Assembly: GCA_013289855.1 (NCBI GenBank)
Contig: JABCZD010000014.1
Coordinates: 1-64,000, forward strand
Source of the DNA: Acidobacteriota bacterium
GTDB taxonomy: Bacteria; Acidobacteriota; Terriglobia; Acidiferrales; UBA7541
Reading direction: 5' to 3'
Length of the DNA: 64,000 nucleotides
Part shown: positions 40,878 to 50,164 of the stretch, one piece after another
Numbering within the stretch: the first letter of the stretch is position 1
Layout: each line of letters opens with the position of its first letter
Made by a program: the position numbers and the translations under genes
Notes under the pieces: generated by a model
The model's input: only the letters and a program-made list of their open reading frames with translations
Database searches by the model: none
What the model was told of the DNA's origin: nothing

Positions 40878-43793
40878 ATGGGCCTGACTAAACTGGTGGT
40901 GAGGGGTGCGCGGCAGCACAATCTTAAAAATATTAGCGTGGAGATTCCGCGCAACTCCCTCACGGTAATTACAGGGCTGTCTGGCTCCGGAAAATCGTCG
41001 CTGGCCTTTGACACCATTTACGCGGAAGGGCAGCGCCGCTACGTCGAATCGCTCTCCGCGTACGCGCGCCAGTTTCTCGATCAGATGGAACGCCCGGAAG
41101 TAGATGTGATCGAAGGGCTCTCGCCCGCTATTGCCATCGAACAAAAAACCACCACGCGCTCGCCGCGTTCCACCGTTGGCACGATTACGGAAATTTACGA
41201 TTACCTGCGTGTGGTCTACGCCTCCGTAGGTGTTCCGCATTGTCCCACCTGCGGCAAGGCCATCACGCGGCAGTCCAGCGAACAGATCGTCCAGGCAATT
41301 TTGCACGGAGAGCTGTGCCAGCCAGAGGATCGCATCATGATCCTGGCGCCCATCGTGCGCGGACGAAAGGGTGCGTACCGCAAAGAACTCGAAAAGCTCG
41401 CGCTGGATGGCTACGTGCGCGTGCGTATCAATGGCGAGTTGTATCCTCTCGACGCGCCGCCTGCGCTCGATAAACGCAAGAATCACACCATCGAAGTGGT
41501 CGTGGACCGGCTGCTCGTAAAACAAGGCATTGCCTCGCGCCTCGAACAATCCATCGCCACGGCGCTCAAGCTGGCCTCCGGCCTCGTTACCGTAGCCGTG
41601 GTCGGCGGCCAGGAGCATGTTTTTTCCGAGAAGTTGGCGTGTCCGGATTGCGGTATTTCTGTCCCGCAACTCGAGCCGCGTTCCTTCAGCTTCAATTCGC
41701 CCTATGGCGCTTGTCCTGCGTGCAATGGTCTGGGCTCGAAATACGATTTCACTCCGGAGAAAGTAATTGCTGATTGGACGCGGCCGCTTTTCGACGGCGG
41801 GTTGGGACCGGGATCAAGCAGCGGCATTTTAAAGCGCACATTGGAACTGGCGGCCTACGCGCATGAATTCGATTTGGATACGCCGTTCGACAAGCTCCCG
41901 GCGCGTGTGCAAAATATGCTGTTGTTTGGCTACCCGCCGGCGAACGGCAAGTTCGGCGGCGATAGCGCGGCCAAAACCGCGCGCAGCACGAAAAACTTCC
42001 GTTTTCAGGGCATCCTGCAATATCTGGAAAGCAACTTCGCCGAATCCACCTCGGATTCTTACCGTGAATGGATGACGCAGTACATGTCCGCAACGCAGTG
42101 CGTGGCCTGCCATGGCAAACGGCTGCGGCCCGAATCGCTGGCGGTAAAGCTGGGGGGCTTGTCCATTGCGGACTTCACCGCGCTTTCGCTGCAGTCTGCG
42201 CGCGCGGCCGTGGACAAAATCATTGCGCAACTCAGCGCCCGTCACAAAGAAATTGCCGGTCGGCCGCTGGAAGAAGTCGCCGAGCGCCTGGATTTTCTTT
42301 TGGCTGTTGGCTTGAGCTATCTCAGTCTGGATCGTTCCGCCGCGACGCTGTCTGGCGGAGAAGCGCAACGCATTCGTCTCGCGACGCAGATCGGTTCGCG
42401 CTTGCGCGGCGTCCTTTATGTGCTCGATGAGCCGTCCATCGGCCTGCACGCGCGCGATAACGAACGGTTGCTTGGCTCCCTCGAGCAACTCCGCAACATC
42501 GGAAACACTGTGCTCGTCGTCGAGCACGATGAAGACACCATTCGCCGCGCCGACTTTGTGGTAGACCTCGGTCCCGGCGCAGGCAACGCCGGCGGCTATT
42601 TGGTTGCGCAGGGAAAGCCAGAGCAGATTTCCGCCACCGCTGCATCGCTCACCGGCCAGTACCTGAGCGGCGCGGCGCGCATCACCATTCCCGAAAAGCG
42701 CCGCATTCCGAACGGCAAATCCATACAGATCTTAGGCGCCACAGCCAACAATTTGCGCGATGTGGACATTACCCTCCCACTGGGATTATTGACCGTCGTC
42801 ACCGGCGTCTCCGGCTCAGGCAAGTCCACGCTGGTGAACGATATTTTGTACCGTGCGCTGGCGCAGAAGCTGTATCGCGCGTCGGAAGCCCCGGCGACGC
42901 ATCGCGAAATTCTCGGCGTCGAGAATATCGACAAGGTGATCGAGATCGATCAGGCTCCCATCGGCCGTACGCCACGTTCGAATCCCGCCACGTACACCGG
43001 AGTCTTTGCGCCGATTCGCGAACTCTTTTCCATGCTGCCGCAATCGCGGGAACGCGGTTACAAGCCGGGGCGCTTCAGTTTCAACGTCAAAGGAGGCCGC
43101 TGCGAGGCCTGCCAAGGCGATGGGCTACGCCGCATCGAAATGAATTTTCTCCCGGACGTTTATGTGACATGCGAAGTTTGCCGCGGCAAGCGTTACAACT
43201 CGGAAACGCTCGCGGTCCGTTACAAAGGGCATTCCATCAGCGACGTGCTGAACCTGCAATCCGTCGATGCGCTGAAATTACTCGAAAATATCCCGCAAAT
43301 TCAACAAAAACTCGCCACCCTCGTGGAAGTAGGTCTCGGCTACGTCACCCTGGGCCAGTCCGCTACCACGCTTTCCGGCGGCGAAGCGCAACGCATCAAG
43401 CTCGCCCGAGAACTCTCCAAGCGCCAAACCGGCCGCACCCTATATATTCTTGATGAGCCGACCACCGGACTTCATTTCGATGACGTGAGGAAGCTTCTTG
43501 ATGTATTGCAGCGATTGGTCTCGCTGGGCAACACCGTTTTGATCATCGAGCATCATTTGGATGTCATCAAGCAGGCTGATTGGATCATCGACCTGGGACC
43601 GGAAGGCGGTGACGGTGGCGGTCGCATCGTGGTGCAAGGTCCGCCCGAACTGGTGGCGCGCACCAAGAAATCTTACACGGGGCAGGCCCTTCAGCGTGTG
43701 CTGAATGTGAATGGGCACGCCAATGGAAATGGCGCCGCTGTCGTTCATCCCAAGAGCCGCGAGGACGCCCAGCAGAATGGTGACGGCAAATGA
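40878..43793 (+). CDS. uvrA: UvrABC excinuclease subunit A
   Basis: 971 residues from ATG 40878, chosen because MGLTKLVVRGARQHNLKNI is the family start; an upstream in-frame start lacks conservation. Two ABC modules with Walker A GLSGSGKSSLAFD and GVSGSGKSTLVND, two signatures LSGGEAQRI, and zinc cysteine pairs CPTCG, CPDCG...CPACNG, CEACQGDG...CEVCRGKR. It is the damage-recognition ATPase of nucleotide excision repair. The gene appears intact and full-length. Confidence 0.95.
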   Translation: MGLTKLVVRGARQHNLKNISVEIPRNSLTVITGLSGSGKSSLAFDTIYAEGQRRYVESLSAYARQFLDQMERPEVDVIEGLSPAIAIEQKTTTRSPRSTVGTITEIYDYLRVVYASVGVPHCPTCGKAITRQSSEQIVQAILHGELCQPEDRIMILAPIVRGRKGAYRKELEKLALDGYVRVRINGELYPLDAPPALDKRKNHTIEVVVDRLLVKQGIASRLEQSIATALKLASGLVTVAVVGGQEHVFSEKLACPDCGISVPQLEPRSFSFNSPYGACPACNGLGSKYDFTPEKVIADWTRPLFDGGLGPGSSSGILKRTLELAAYAHEFDLDTPFDKLPARVQNMLLFGYPPANGKFGGDSAAKTARSTKNFRFQGILQYLESNFAESTSDSYREWMTQYMSATQCVACHGKRLRPESLAVKLGGLSIADFTALSLQSARAAVDKIIAQLSARHKEIAGRPLEEVAERLDFLLAVGLSYLSLDRSAATLSGGEAQRIRLATQIGSRLRGVLYVLDEPSIGLHARDNERLLGSLEQLRNIGNTVLVVEHDEDTIRRADFVVDLGPGAGNAGGYLVAQGKPEQISATAASLTGQYLSGAARITIPEKRRIPNGKSIQILGATANNLRDVDITLPLGLLTVVTGVSGSGKSTLVNDILYRALAQKLYRASEAPATHREILGVENIDKVIEIDQAPIGRTPRSNPATYTGVFAPIRELFSMLPQSRERGYKPGRFSFNVKGGRCEACQGDGLRRIEMNFLPDVYVTCEVCRGKRYNSETLAVRYKGHSISDVLNLQSVDALKLLENIPQIQQKLATLVEVGLGYVTLGQSATTLSGGEAQRIKLARELSKRQTGRTLYILDEPTTGLHFDDVRKLLDVLQRLVSLGNTVLIIEHHLDVIKQADWIIDLGPEGGDGGGRIVVQGPPELVARTKKSYTGQALQRVLNVNGHANGNGAAVVHPKSREDAQQNGDGK

Positions 43794-43889
43794 GTCGCTC
43801 GCTGATCCAAGCCGCCATGCCTTCCCGATGCGCGGCCTTTCTTCCGTCTTGCGCGCGGACGCTCTTATTCATAAAGTGAACGGGACACC

Positions 43890-44891
43890 ATGACTGTCTA
43901 TCCCATCCAGCCGGTTACGCTTACCAATGTTCGGACGTATCCGTTGGCATCGCGTCAGAACAAAGTGAATGTTCGTGACTTCGCCAAACCACCCGGCGCG
44001 AACGTTTCGCTCGCCAAATTTCTGGATTCCCTCCCTGCAATTCTCGCCGGAAACGATTTGCGCGACGTGGCTGAGGCGATTCTTCTTGCCAAGCAGCGCG
44101 GCAAGGCCATTTTGTGGGGCATGGGTGGTCATGTAATCAAAGTCGGTCTTGGTCCGGTGATCAACGAACTGATACGCCGCGGTTTCGTTTCTGGAATCGC
44201 CATGAATGGTGCCGCATTGGTGCATGATTTTGAGGTTGCGCTTTCCGGTGGCACCTCCGAGGACGTCAGTGCCAGCCTGAAAACTGGCGAATTTGGCATG
44301 GCCACGGAAACCGGCCTTTTCCTGAACCAAATCGCGGTGACCTCCGCATTTCATGGAATCGGTTACGGCGAGGCCACCGGTAAATTTCTAGCTGGGCGAA
44401 AGCTCGCGCCAGAGAACGCCGCCGCATCCATATTGTTGAACGCCTTCAAACGCCGAGTTCCCGTCACCGTGCATCTCGCGATCGGCACGGATATTCCGCA
44501 TATGCATCCCATGGCCGACGGTGCAGCGCTGGGCACCGCAACGCATCACGATTTCCGCTTGTTCTGCGCCATGGTCGGAAAGATGGACGGCGGAGGCGCG
44601 TACCTCAACTGGGGTTCCGCGGTAGTACTACCGGAAATCTTTCTTAAGGCCGTGGCTGTGGCGCGAAATCAGGGCGTGGCTTTGCGCAACATCACCACGG
44701 CCAATTTCGACTTCATCCAACACTACCGGCCCTTGCAGAACGTGGTCCGGCGTCCGACCGAGGCAGGAAAGCAAAAAGGCGCAGCGCAGTCGCGCGGTTT
44801 AGCCATCACCGGTCATCACGAACTGCTCATGCCCTTGCTCGGGGCGGCGCTCGCCGCCGGTTGGCCCAAGAAATCGAGCCGCGTGAAATAA
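43890..44891 (+). CDS. Conserved protein with deoxyhypusine-synthase-like fold, function unknown
   Basis: 333 residues. Strongly patterned segments include AILWGMGGHVIKVGLGPVI, GIAMNGAALVHDFEVAL, GTDIPHMHPMADGAALG and TTANFDFIQHYRPLQNVV. The first two follow the layout of deoxyhypusine synthase, where an S/T-N-L-x-x-x-G-L loop is followed by VTTAG-x-x-x-x-D, but the catalytic lysine motif of that enzyme is not seen. It is probably an NAD-dependent or nucleotide-binding enzyme of a family found across bacteria. Its stop overlaps the next start by one base (TAATG), indicating coupling with the CPBP protease. Confidence 0.65.
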   Translation: MTVYPIQPVTLTNVRTYPLASRQNKVNVRDFAKPPGANVSLAKFLDSLPAILAGNDLRDVAEAILLAKQRGKAILWGMGGHVIKVGLGPVINELIRRGFVSGIAMNGAALVHDFEVALSGGTSEDVSASLKTGEFGMATETGLFLNQIAVTSAFHGIGYGEATGKFLAGRKLAPENAAASILLNAFKRRVPVTVHLAIGTDIPHMHPMADGAALGTATHHDFRLFCAMVGKMDGGGAYLNWGSAVVLPEIFLKAVAVARNQGVALRNITTANFDFIQHYRPLQNVVRRPTEAGKQKGAAQSRGLAITGHHELLMPLLGAALAAGWPKKSSRVK

Positions 44892-45919
44892 TGGAACCCA
44901 TGGAAGGCCATTTGCCTCTCAAGCCCGAAGCGCATGCGAGCAAGGACATCGTGGCGAGCCCGCCAGAAGTTCAGGCCGACACGCCGCTGGCTGACGACGT
45001 CGAGCCGCAACAGCCAGTGTCGTCGCTCCCCGGAGACCCCATTTCTTACGTTGCGGTTGCGTTAGCGGAACCCCCGCCGCCGTCTTCCTCTTTCACAATT
45101 CGTTTGCCGGACGATTTGCGTATCTCTTGGTCTTGGCCGCATCTCCTGGTGTTCCTGTTTGCCGCCGCCGCCAGCCTGCTCGTTGTTCCCACCGTTTTGG
45201 CGCTGGTAATCTCCGCATACGTTCACAAAACGCAGCTCCAGATGCAGAACCTATTTTCGAATCCCGGCTTTCTGATTGCCACGCAGGTTTTATGGTTCGC
45301 AGTGATATTTCTTTTCCTCTACATCACTCTCGGGGTGCTACGAGACGCTCCTTTCTGGTGGACTCTAGGATGGCGAAAGCTTTCCCTGCGTATCGGCTCG
45401 GCAGGCTACAAACCCTGGATGTTTTTTGTCTCGGGAAGCGGCTTGGCCATTTTCGTTGCGCTCGCCAGTTCGCGCGTAAAAAACGCGGAGAGTGCGCCAA
45501 TCGAGGAATTGTTTAAAGATCCCCACGCCGCGTTGCTGCTCATGGCCATGGCCGTGTTGATCGCTCCGCTCGTGGAAGAAACGGTTTTTCGCGGCTATTT
45601 GTATCCCCTGTTCGCCGGAAAGCTTTCCAACCTGGCGGCCCATTTTGGCATGGACTCTGCGCGCTCCGTGCGATTCGGCACCGCCAGCGGCATTCTAATC
45701 ACCGGGATACTTTTCGGCATGATGCACGGCTCGCAACTCGGTTGGAATTGGGGCTTGGTCAGTTTGCTCACGCTGGTTGGTGTGATCTTCACCTTTGCCA
45801 GGGCCCGGACCGGTACAGTTCTAGCCAGCTTCCTGATGCATCTGGGCTACAACTCGTTGATCGCTGTAACTTCCATAGTGGCGACCAAAGGTTTTCAGAG
45901 CGGCTTGCCCGGGCATTGA
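44891..45919 (+). CDS. CPBP-family intramembrane metalloprotease (CAAX-like)
   Basis: 342 residues from ATG 44891. A Pro/Glu-rich cytoplasmic N-terminus of about 85 residues leads to about eight helices with the family's motifs: LVEETVFRGYLY (catalytic Glu pair and Arg), FGMMHG and LMHLGYN. Such proteins are putative glutamic intramembrane proteases; in bacteria some protect against bacteriocins, but no such locus is present here. Translationally coupled to the gene before it. Confidence 0.88.
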   Translation: MEPMEGHLPLKPEAHASKDIVASPPEVQADTPLADDVEPQQPVSSLPGDPISYVAVALAEPPPPSSSFTIRLPDDLRISWSWPHLLVFLFAAAASLLVVPTVLALVISAYVHKTQLQMQNLFSNPGFLIATQVLWFAVIFLFLYITLGVLRDAPFWWTLGWRKLSLRIGSAGYKPWMFFVSGSGLAIFVALASSRVKNAESAPIEELFKDPHAALLLMAMAVLIAPLVEETVFRGYLYPLFAGKLSNLAAHFGMDSARSVRFGTASGILITGILFGMMHGSQLGWNWGLVSLLTLVGVIFTFARARTGTVLASFLMHLGYNSLIAVTSIVATKGFQSGLPGH

Positions 45920-45989
45920 AGCAATTTTTCGGATCACCGTGGGCACGGTAAACTAACAACGTAAGCGAAATCGCGAGGGTGAGAGCCGC

Positions 45990-47063
45990 ATGTACGTGGC
46001 ACAACCAATTGCCTGGACGGAAGCAGGGGTCGTGATGCTGGACCAGCGACGCCTCCCTGCCGAAGAAATCAGCTACACCTACACGGACTATCGCGATGTC
46101 GCCAAAGCCATCCGTGAAATGGTGATCCGTGGCGCGCCCGCGATCGGCGTCGCCGCCGCTATGGGAGTTGCGTTAGCCGCGCGGCATTCCCCGGCCAAAT
46201 CCGTCGCCGAGCTCCGCGCTGAAATGCCGGCCATCTACGATCTCCTGGCGAAGACGCGGCCCACCGCCGTAGATCTCTTCTGGGCGCTGGAACGCATGGA
46301 CCGAAAATTTAATGAGCTCCTCAGTGCGAACGCGGATCTCGACACCATTCGACGAGAAATGGTCGCAGAAGCCAAGCTCGTCCACTTGGAGAAAAAAGCC
46401 ACCGATGAAGCCATCGGTCGATTCGGCGCCGCCTTCATGCCGAAGGAAGGTCTGGTCATGACACAGTGCAATGCCGGCGCACTGGCCACCGCGGGCATTG
46501 GCACGGCGCTCGGCGTGATTCGTGTGGCGGTGGAGCAAGGGAAAAACCTGCACGTTTTGGTGCCGGAAACGCGCCCCTATTTGCAGGGCGCCCGGCTTAC
46601 TGCCTGGGAACTGCTGAAGGGCGGCATTCCGTTAACACTTATCACCGACAATATGGTGGGCCATTTTCTGAAAACCGCTCAGGTCAAAGCCATCGTTACG
46701 GGCGCGGATCGCATCGCCGCGAACGGAGACACCGCCAACAAAATCGGCACCTATCAAATAGCCGTCCTCGCGAAAGAAAACAACGTACCGTTCTATATCG
46801 CAGCTCCAATTTCCACGTTCGATCTGGCCATTCCGGACGGCGACAGCATTCCAATCGAAGAACGCTCCGCGGAAGAAGTAACCCACATTCAAGGCGTACG
46901 CATAGCACCTGACGTGCCCGCTGCGCATCCCGCCTTCGATGTCACGCCAGCGCGTTACATCGCTGGAATTATCACAGAACGCGGCGTGGCGCACGCCCCC
47001 TACGCCGAAGCACTCCGCGATTTGGCAACAACTCCGCGGCCCGCTCTCTCCACCGCGCACTAG
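45990..47063 (+). CDS. mtnA: S-methyl-5-thioribose-1-phosphate isomerase
   Basis: 357 residues. Active-site Cys160 in MTQCNAGALATAG and Asp240 in VTGADRIAANGD fall at the positions known in the family; RGAPAIGVAAAMG binds phosphate. It converts methylthioribose-1-phosphate to the ribulose form in the methionine salvage pathway. No other salvage gene is visible within the window. Homology to eIF2B-type proteins is general; the active-site pair supports the isomerase. Confidence 0.94.
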   Translation: MYVAQPIAWTEAGVVMLDQRRLPAEEISYTYTDYRDVAKAIREMVIRGAPAIGVAAAMGVALAARHSPAKSVAELRAEMPAIYDLLAKTRPTAVDLFWALERMDRKFNELLSANADLDTIRREMVAEAKLVHLEKKATDEAIGRFGAAFMPKEGLVMTQCNAGALATAGIGTALGVIRVAVEQGKNLHVLVPETRPYLQGARLTAWELLKGGIPLTLITDNMVGHFLKTAQVKAIVTGADRIAANGDTANKIGTYQIAVLAKENNVPFYIAAPISTFDLAIPDGDSIPIEERSAEEVTHIQGVRIAPDVPAAHPAFDVTPARYIAGIITERGVAHAPYAEALRDLATTPRPALSTAH

Positions 47064-47137
47064 CGCAAAGCGCGACCTCGAATTCTTGAGGCTCTCTCGA
47101 CCGGTTCTCAAGCGATGGTCGCACGTTCTTACTGCGC

Positions 47138-47497
47138 TTATTGCTGTGCCAGTTGGGCGGTTGGCGCCGCTAAGCCGGATTTTTGCGTGGCATACCCGAG
47201 TATCGCGCCCACGATGGTCCCAGGTATCAAAATCTCGACGTAGTGCGCATGCTGCATGTACGCCACCAGAAACGCCAGTGCAAAACCAACCGCCGCTCCA
47301 AACCCTACGCCCGCCCCCACCGAACGCACCTTAAGCGCGAAAATCCCGGCGAGTATCCCGACCACCGCATCCTTAATCATCGAGCCCATAATAATTTGCA
47401 TCAGCATTGCGCGAACTTCCGGCGTGAACCACGAAGTCCCCCCATCCAGCGCCCCAAGAACGGCCCCCAGCACCAACCCCACAATGATTTTTTTCAT
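47138..47497 (-). CDS. Small glycine-rich membrane protein, unknown
   Basis: 119 residues with three to four hydrophobic helices; AGIFALKVRSVGAGVGFGAAVGFALAFLVAY (in parts) is rich in Gly/Ala. Begins with MKKIIVGLVLGAVLGALDGG and has CGGAGG upstream. No family recognised. Convergent with mtnA. Confidence 0.6.
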   Translation of the reverse strand: MKKIIVGLVLGAVLGALDGGTSWFTPEVRAMLMQIIMGSMIKDAVVGILAGIFALKVRSVGAGVGFGAAVGFALAFLVAYMQHAHYVEILIPGTIVGAILGYATQKSGLAAPTAQLAQQ

Positions 47498-47599
47498 CGT
47501 AGCCTCCGACGACCTCTTACCGTGCCTGTATTTGCGGGGATTCTACTCAGGATTGTAGTCAGAGACAAGCGCGCAAACCGGGTTCTCGGCTTCGCGTTT

Positions 47600-48313
47600 T
47601 TATTTCGGATGCCGAATCCGCTCGGCCAGGTTTCGCGCACGCTGCCGCGCAATATCCACCAGGTGCGTGTCCGCTGCAATCTGATCCAGCAGTGGCAACA
47701 ATGTTTGCGGCTCCGGCAGCAGCCCCCGTGTGTAGTCGGCGTCGCATTCGAGTAGCGCGTCGTTGATTCCCAGGCGATCGTACTTCATGCGGCGCGTCAG
47801 TAGCTCGAAGCTTTCCTGTTGTCTGGCCAGGCCCTCGAAGATTTGCAGCAACTGCGTCGCCGCGGCGTTCAGCGTGTAATTAAATTTCGTTTCGTAAGTG
47901 GTCGCGCCCTGCTGCCAGCGGAACGTTTTTTCACCCAGGCTGGCGATCTTGCGATGCACGTCTAGATCCTGCCCTTGGAAATGGTTCAACTCCCCAGCCA
48001 ACGCGAACATCTTGGCGCGCAGCGGTGCCCCCACGGCAAACGGTGTGGACCCCGCATCGTCATCCAGCTGCCGGATTTCATAAGTGGCGTTGTCCGAATT
48101 CTCGTGCACCACAATCTCAATCAGTTCCGGCGTGCTCGATTTGAATACCCGGCGGAAGGTAATCTCGGCGCTATTGCCCGACGCCACATTCTTCGCCCCC
48201 GCCTGTGTCGCGCGCGCATCTGCGGGTGGTGTCGCGCTAGCCGCAAAAAAAGCGCCACATGTCCGCAAAACTACTCCAATACCCAACAGGATGGACCACA
48301 CGCGGAATCTCAT
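47600..48313 (-). CDS. Secreted protein overlapping ruvC, unknown function
   Basis: 237 residues from ATG 48313, which overlaps the ruvC stop (ATGA). A signal peptide of about 30 residues leads to a mature domain with EITFRRVFKSSTPELIEIVV, a lipoyl-free beta-rich segment, then a helical C-terminus (ATQLLQIFEGLARQQESFELL). No family recognised. Tight coupling to ruvC is unusual for an exported protein and may only reflect operon packing. Confidence 0.65.
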   Translation of the reverse strand: MRFRVWSILLGIGVVLRTCGAFFAASATPPADARATQAGAKNVASGNSAEITFRRVFKSSTPELIEIVVHENSDNATYEIRQLDDDAGSTPFAVGAPLRAKMFALAGELNHFQGQDLDVHRKIASLGEKTFRWQQGATTYETKFNYTLNAAATQLLQIFEGLARQQESFELLTRRMKYDRLGINDALLECDADYTRGLLPEPQTLLPLLDQIAADTHLVDIARQRARNLAERIRHPK

Positions 48314-49011
48314 CGATCGATTACGATGCGCGGCACAGCGAGAGGTGTTGCTGCGGTTGTCGCCACCGCCGCCGCGCCGGCAGCGCTGTTCGTGGCCGAA
48401 GAGTTGCGCCGCCGCGAAACCATCTTGGCCAAATCTCTGTCTTCCGGCAGTGCGTAACGCGCACGCATCTGCTGCGCCTGCATGTGACAAAGCGCCACCG
48501 CCAGTGCATCCGCGGCATCCGCGGGTTCCGGAATTTCCGTCATTCGCAACAACGTCCGCACCATCACCTGCATTTGTCGCTTGTCGGCGTTGCCATACCC
48601 CGCCACCGAAGCCTTTACTTCGCGCGGCGAATAACTGTGCACCGTCACTTGATGCTGCGCCGCCGCCAGCAGCACCACCCCGCGAACTTCCGCAAGCCGC
48701 AGCGCGGTGCGTACGTTCAGCGCGCTGAAAATCCCCTCCACCGCCAGCGCGCGCGGTGAAAACTCCTCAATCAATTTGCACAAAAGCGTGTGAACTTCCT
48801 GTAAACCAGCGCCCAGCGATTCCTGCTGCCGCTTGGCGGTGATCCGTAACGCGCCATAATGCAACAGGCGGCAGCCGCGCCCGTCGCTCTCAATTACCCC
48901 ATAACCCGTCGGCCCCACCGCCGCCGGATCGACCCCCAGCACGCGGAAACGGGTTCCGCTATGGGCCCTGTAGCTAACCGTATTCTCTTCACTTGGATTC
49001 TGGGAATTCAC
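48310..49011 (-). CDS. ruvC: Crossover junction endodeoxyribonuclease RuvC
   Basis: 233 residues. RNase-H-fold acids Asp28 (VLGVDPA), Glu92 (ALAVEGIF), Asp165 and Asp168 (PADAADALA). It resolves Holliday junctions with RuvAB, which are not in this window. The N-terminus is about 20 residues longer than typical, so a later start is possible. A low-complexity Ala/Thr tail (about 200-233) also exceeds the family length. Located just downstream of yebC, a common arrangement. Confidence 0.93.
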   Translation of the reverse strand: MNSQNPSEENTVSYRAHSGTRFRVLGVDPAAVGPTGYGVIESDGRGCRLLHYGALRITAKRQQESLGAGLQEVHTLLCKLIEEFSPRALAVEGIFSALNVRTALRLAEVRGVVLLAAAQHQVTVHSYSPREVKASVAGYGNADKRQMQVMVRTLLRMTEIPEPADAADALAVALCHMQAQQMRARYALPEDRDLAKMVSRRRNSSATNSAAGAAAVATTAATPLAVPRIVIDR

Positions 49012-49098
49012 TTCCCAAGTCTACGGCCAAGCGCCCCGCCAAGCCACAGCTTTGTAACACCGCGCTATTAATTCGAAACGCCGCGAACCGTCCACCAC

Positions 49099-49131
49099 AA
49101 AAAAAAAGACCACCCGGAAATATCCAGGTGG
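49099..49131 (-). terminator. Rho-independent terminator after yebC
   Basis: Minus strand: CCACCTGGA-TATT-TCCGGGTGG, a 9-bp stem with one G-T pair, then C and nine T. It separates yebC from ruvC, so the two are probably not fully co-transcribed. Confidence 0.9.
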
Positions 49132-49155
49132 CCGCAAACCGTATTTCCGATTCAG

Positions 49156-49908
49156 CTAGCCTGCTACCGCCGCCTGAATCTCCGCCTCATCGATGTCAAA
49201 ATTCGCGTAAACGTGCTGCACGTCGTCATGCTCTTCCAGTGCTTCCACCAGCCGCACCATCTGCGTTGCCTGCGCCCCGGTCAGCTTGATGTAATTCTGC
49301 GGCACCATCGCAATTTCTGCAGACTCCGCCGTAATTCCCGTCTTGGCCAGCGCTTCCTTTACTTTGTCTAGCGCCTCCGGCGGCGTCACCACGTACCAAC
49401 TGGATCCATCATCCTTCAAATCTTCCGCGCCGGCTTCCAGCACCAGGTCCAGCAGCTTGTCTTCGCTGGCAGCTTCTTTCGCTATGGAAATTTCGCCTTT
49501 ACGGCTGAACATCCATCCCACCGCGCCAGTCTCCGCCATATTCCCGCCGTTCTTTCCCATCAGATGGCGAAACTCACCCACGATGCGGTTGCGGTTCGTG
49601 GTCACCACTTGAATCAGCATGCCCACGCCGCCCGGTCCATATCCTTCAAACGTCGCTTCTTCGTACTGTTCGCCTTCCAGTTGCCCGGTGCCGCGCAGGA
49701 TAGCCCGTTCCACGTTGTCGTTCGGCATGTTTGCGCCCTTGGCCGCTAGAATCGCGGTGCGCAGCCGTGGATTAGAGTTCGGATCGCCGCCGCCGATACG
49801 CGCGGCAATGCTGATTTCGCGGATGATGCGCGTAAACACGCGGCCGCGTTTCGCATCCGTCGCGCCCTTCTTATGTTTAATCGTGGCCCATTTTGAATGC
49901 CCGGACAT
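49156..49908 (-). CDS. yebC: YebC/PmpR family protein
   Basis: 250 residues, the family length. N-terminal MSGHSKWATIKHKKGATDAKRG (in parts) and GPGGVGMLI, NRNRIVGEFRHLM are diagnostic. Long described as a DNA-binding regulator; members are also implicated in relieving ribosome stalling at proline stretches. Followed by a terminator. Confidence 0.93.
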   Translation of the reverse strand: MSGHSKWATIKHKKGATDAKRGRVFTRIIREISIAARIGGGDPNSNPRLRTAILAAKGANMPNDNVERAILRGTGQLEGEQYEEATFEGYGPGGVGMLIQVVTTNRNRIVGEFRHLMGKNGGNMAETGAVGWMFSRKGEISIAKEAASEDKLLDLVLEAGAEDLKDDGSSWYVVTPPEALDKVKEALAKTGITAESAEIAMVPQNYIKLTGAQATQMVRLVEALEEHDDVQHVYANFDIDEAEIQAAVAG

Positions 49909-50164
49909 AACACATCCTCTTCGTCATGCGCGACCGTGACACGGTCTACATTGGGAATTTCACGCGAACCCGCAACAATCCTGCCATTTCCACGGAATCA
50001 CGCGTGCTGTGCGGAGACCTACAGGCGTACCGCGGAAAATCCCTGCGGAACCTCCAAAGTTTAGCACAGCCCCGCAACCCGCGAAACCGGGTATACTTTC
50101 GCAGGGCATCTTCTTGCGTTCCGCATCTCCGCCATCCAACGCTCTCAAATCGCCCGGGCTCGCT

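Noticed and set aside
27000..47100. A dif-type XerCD site near the skew change
   Set aside because: No sequence close to the known dif consensus was found by eye in the spacers.
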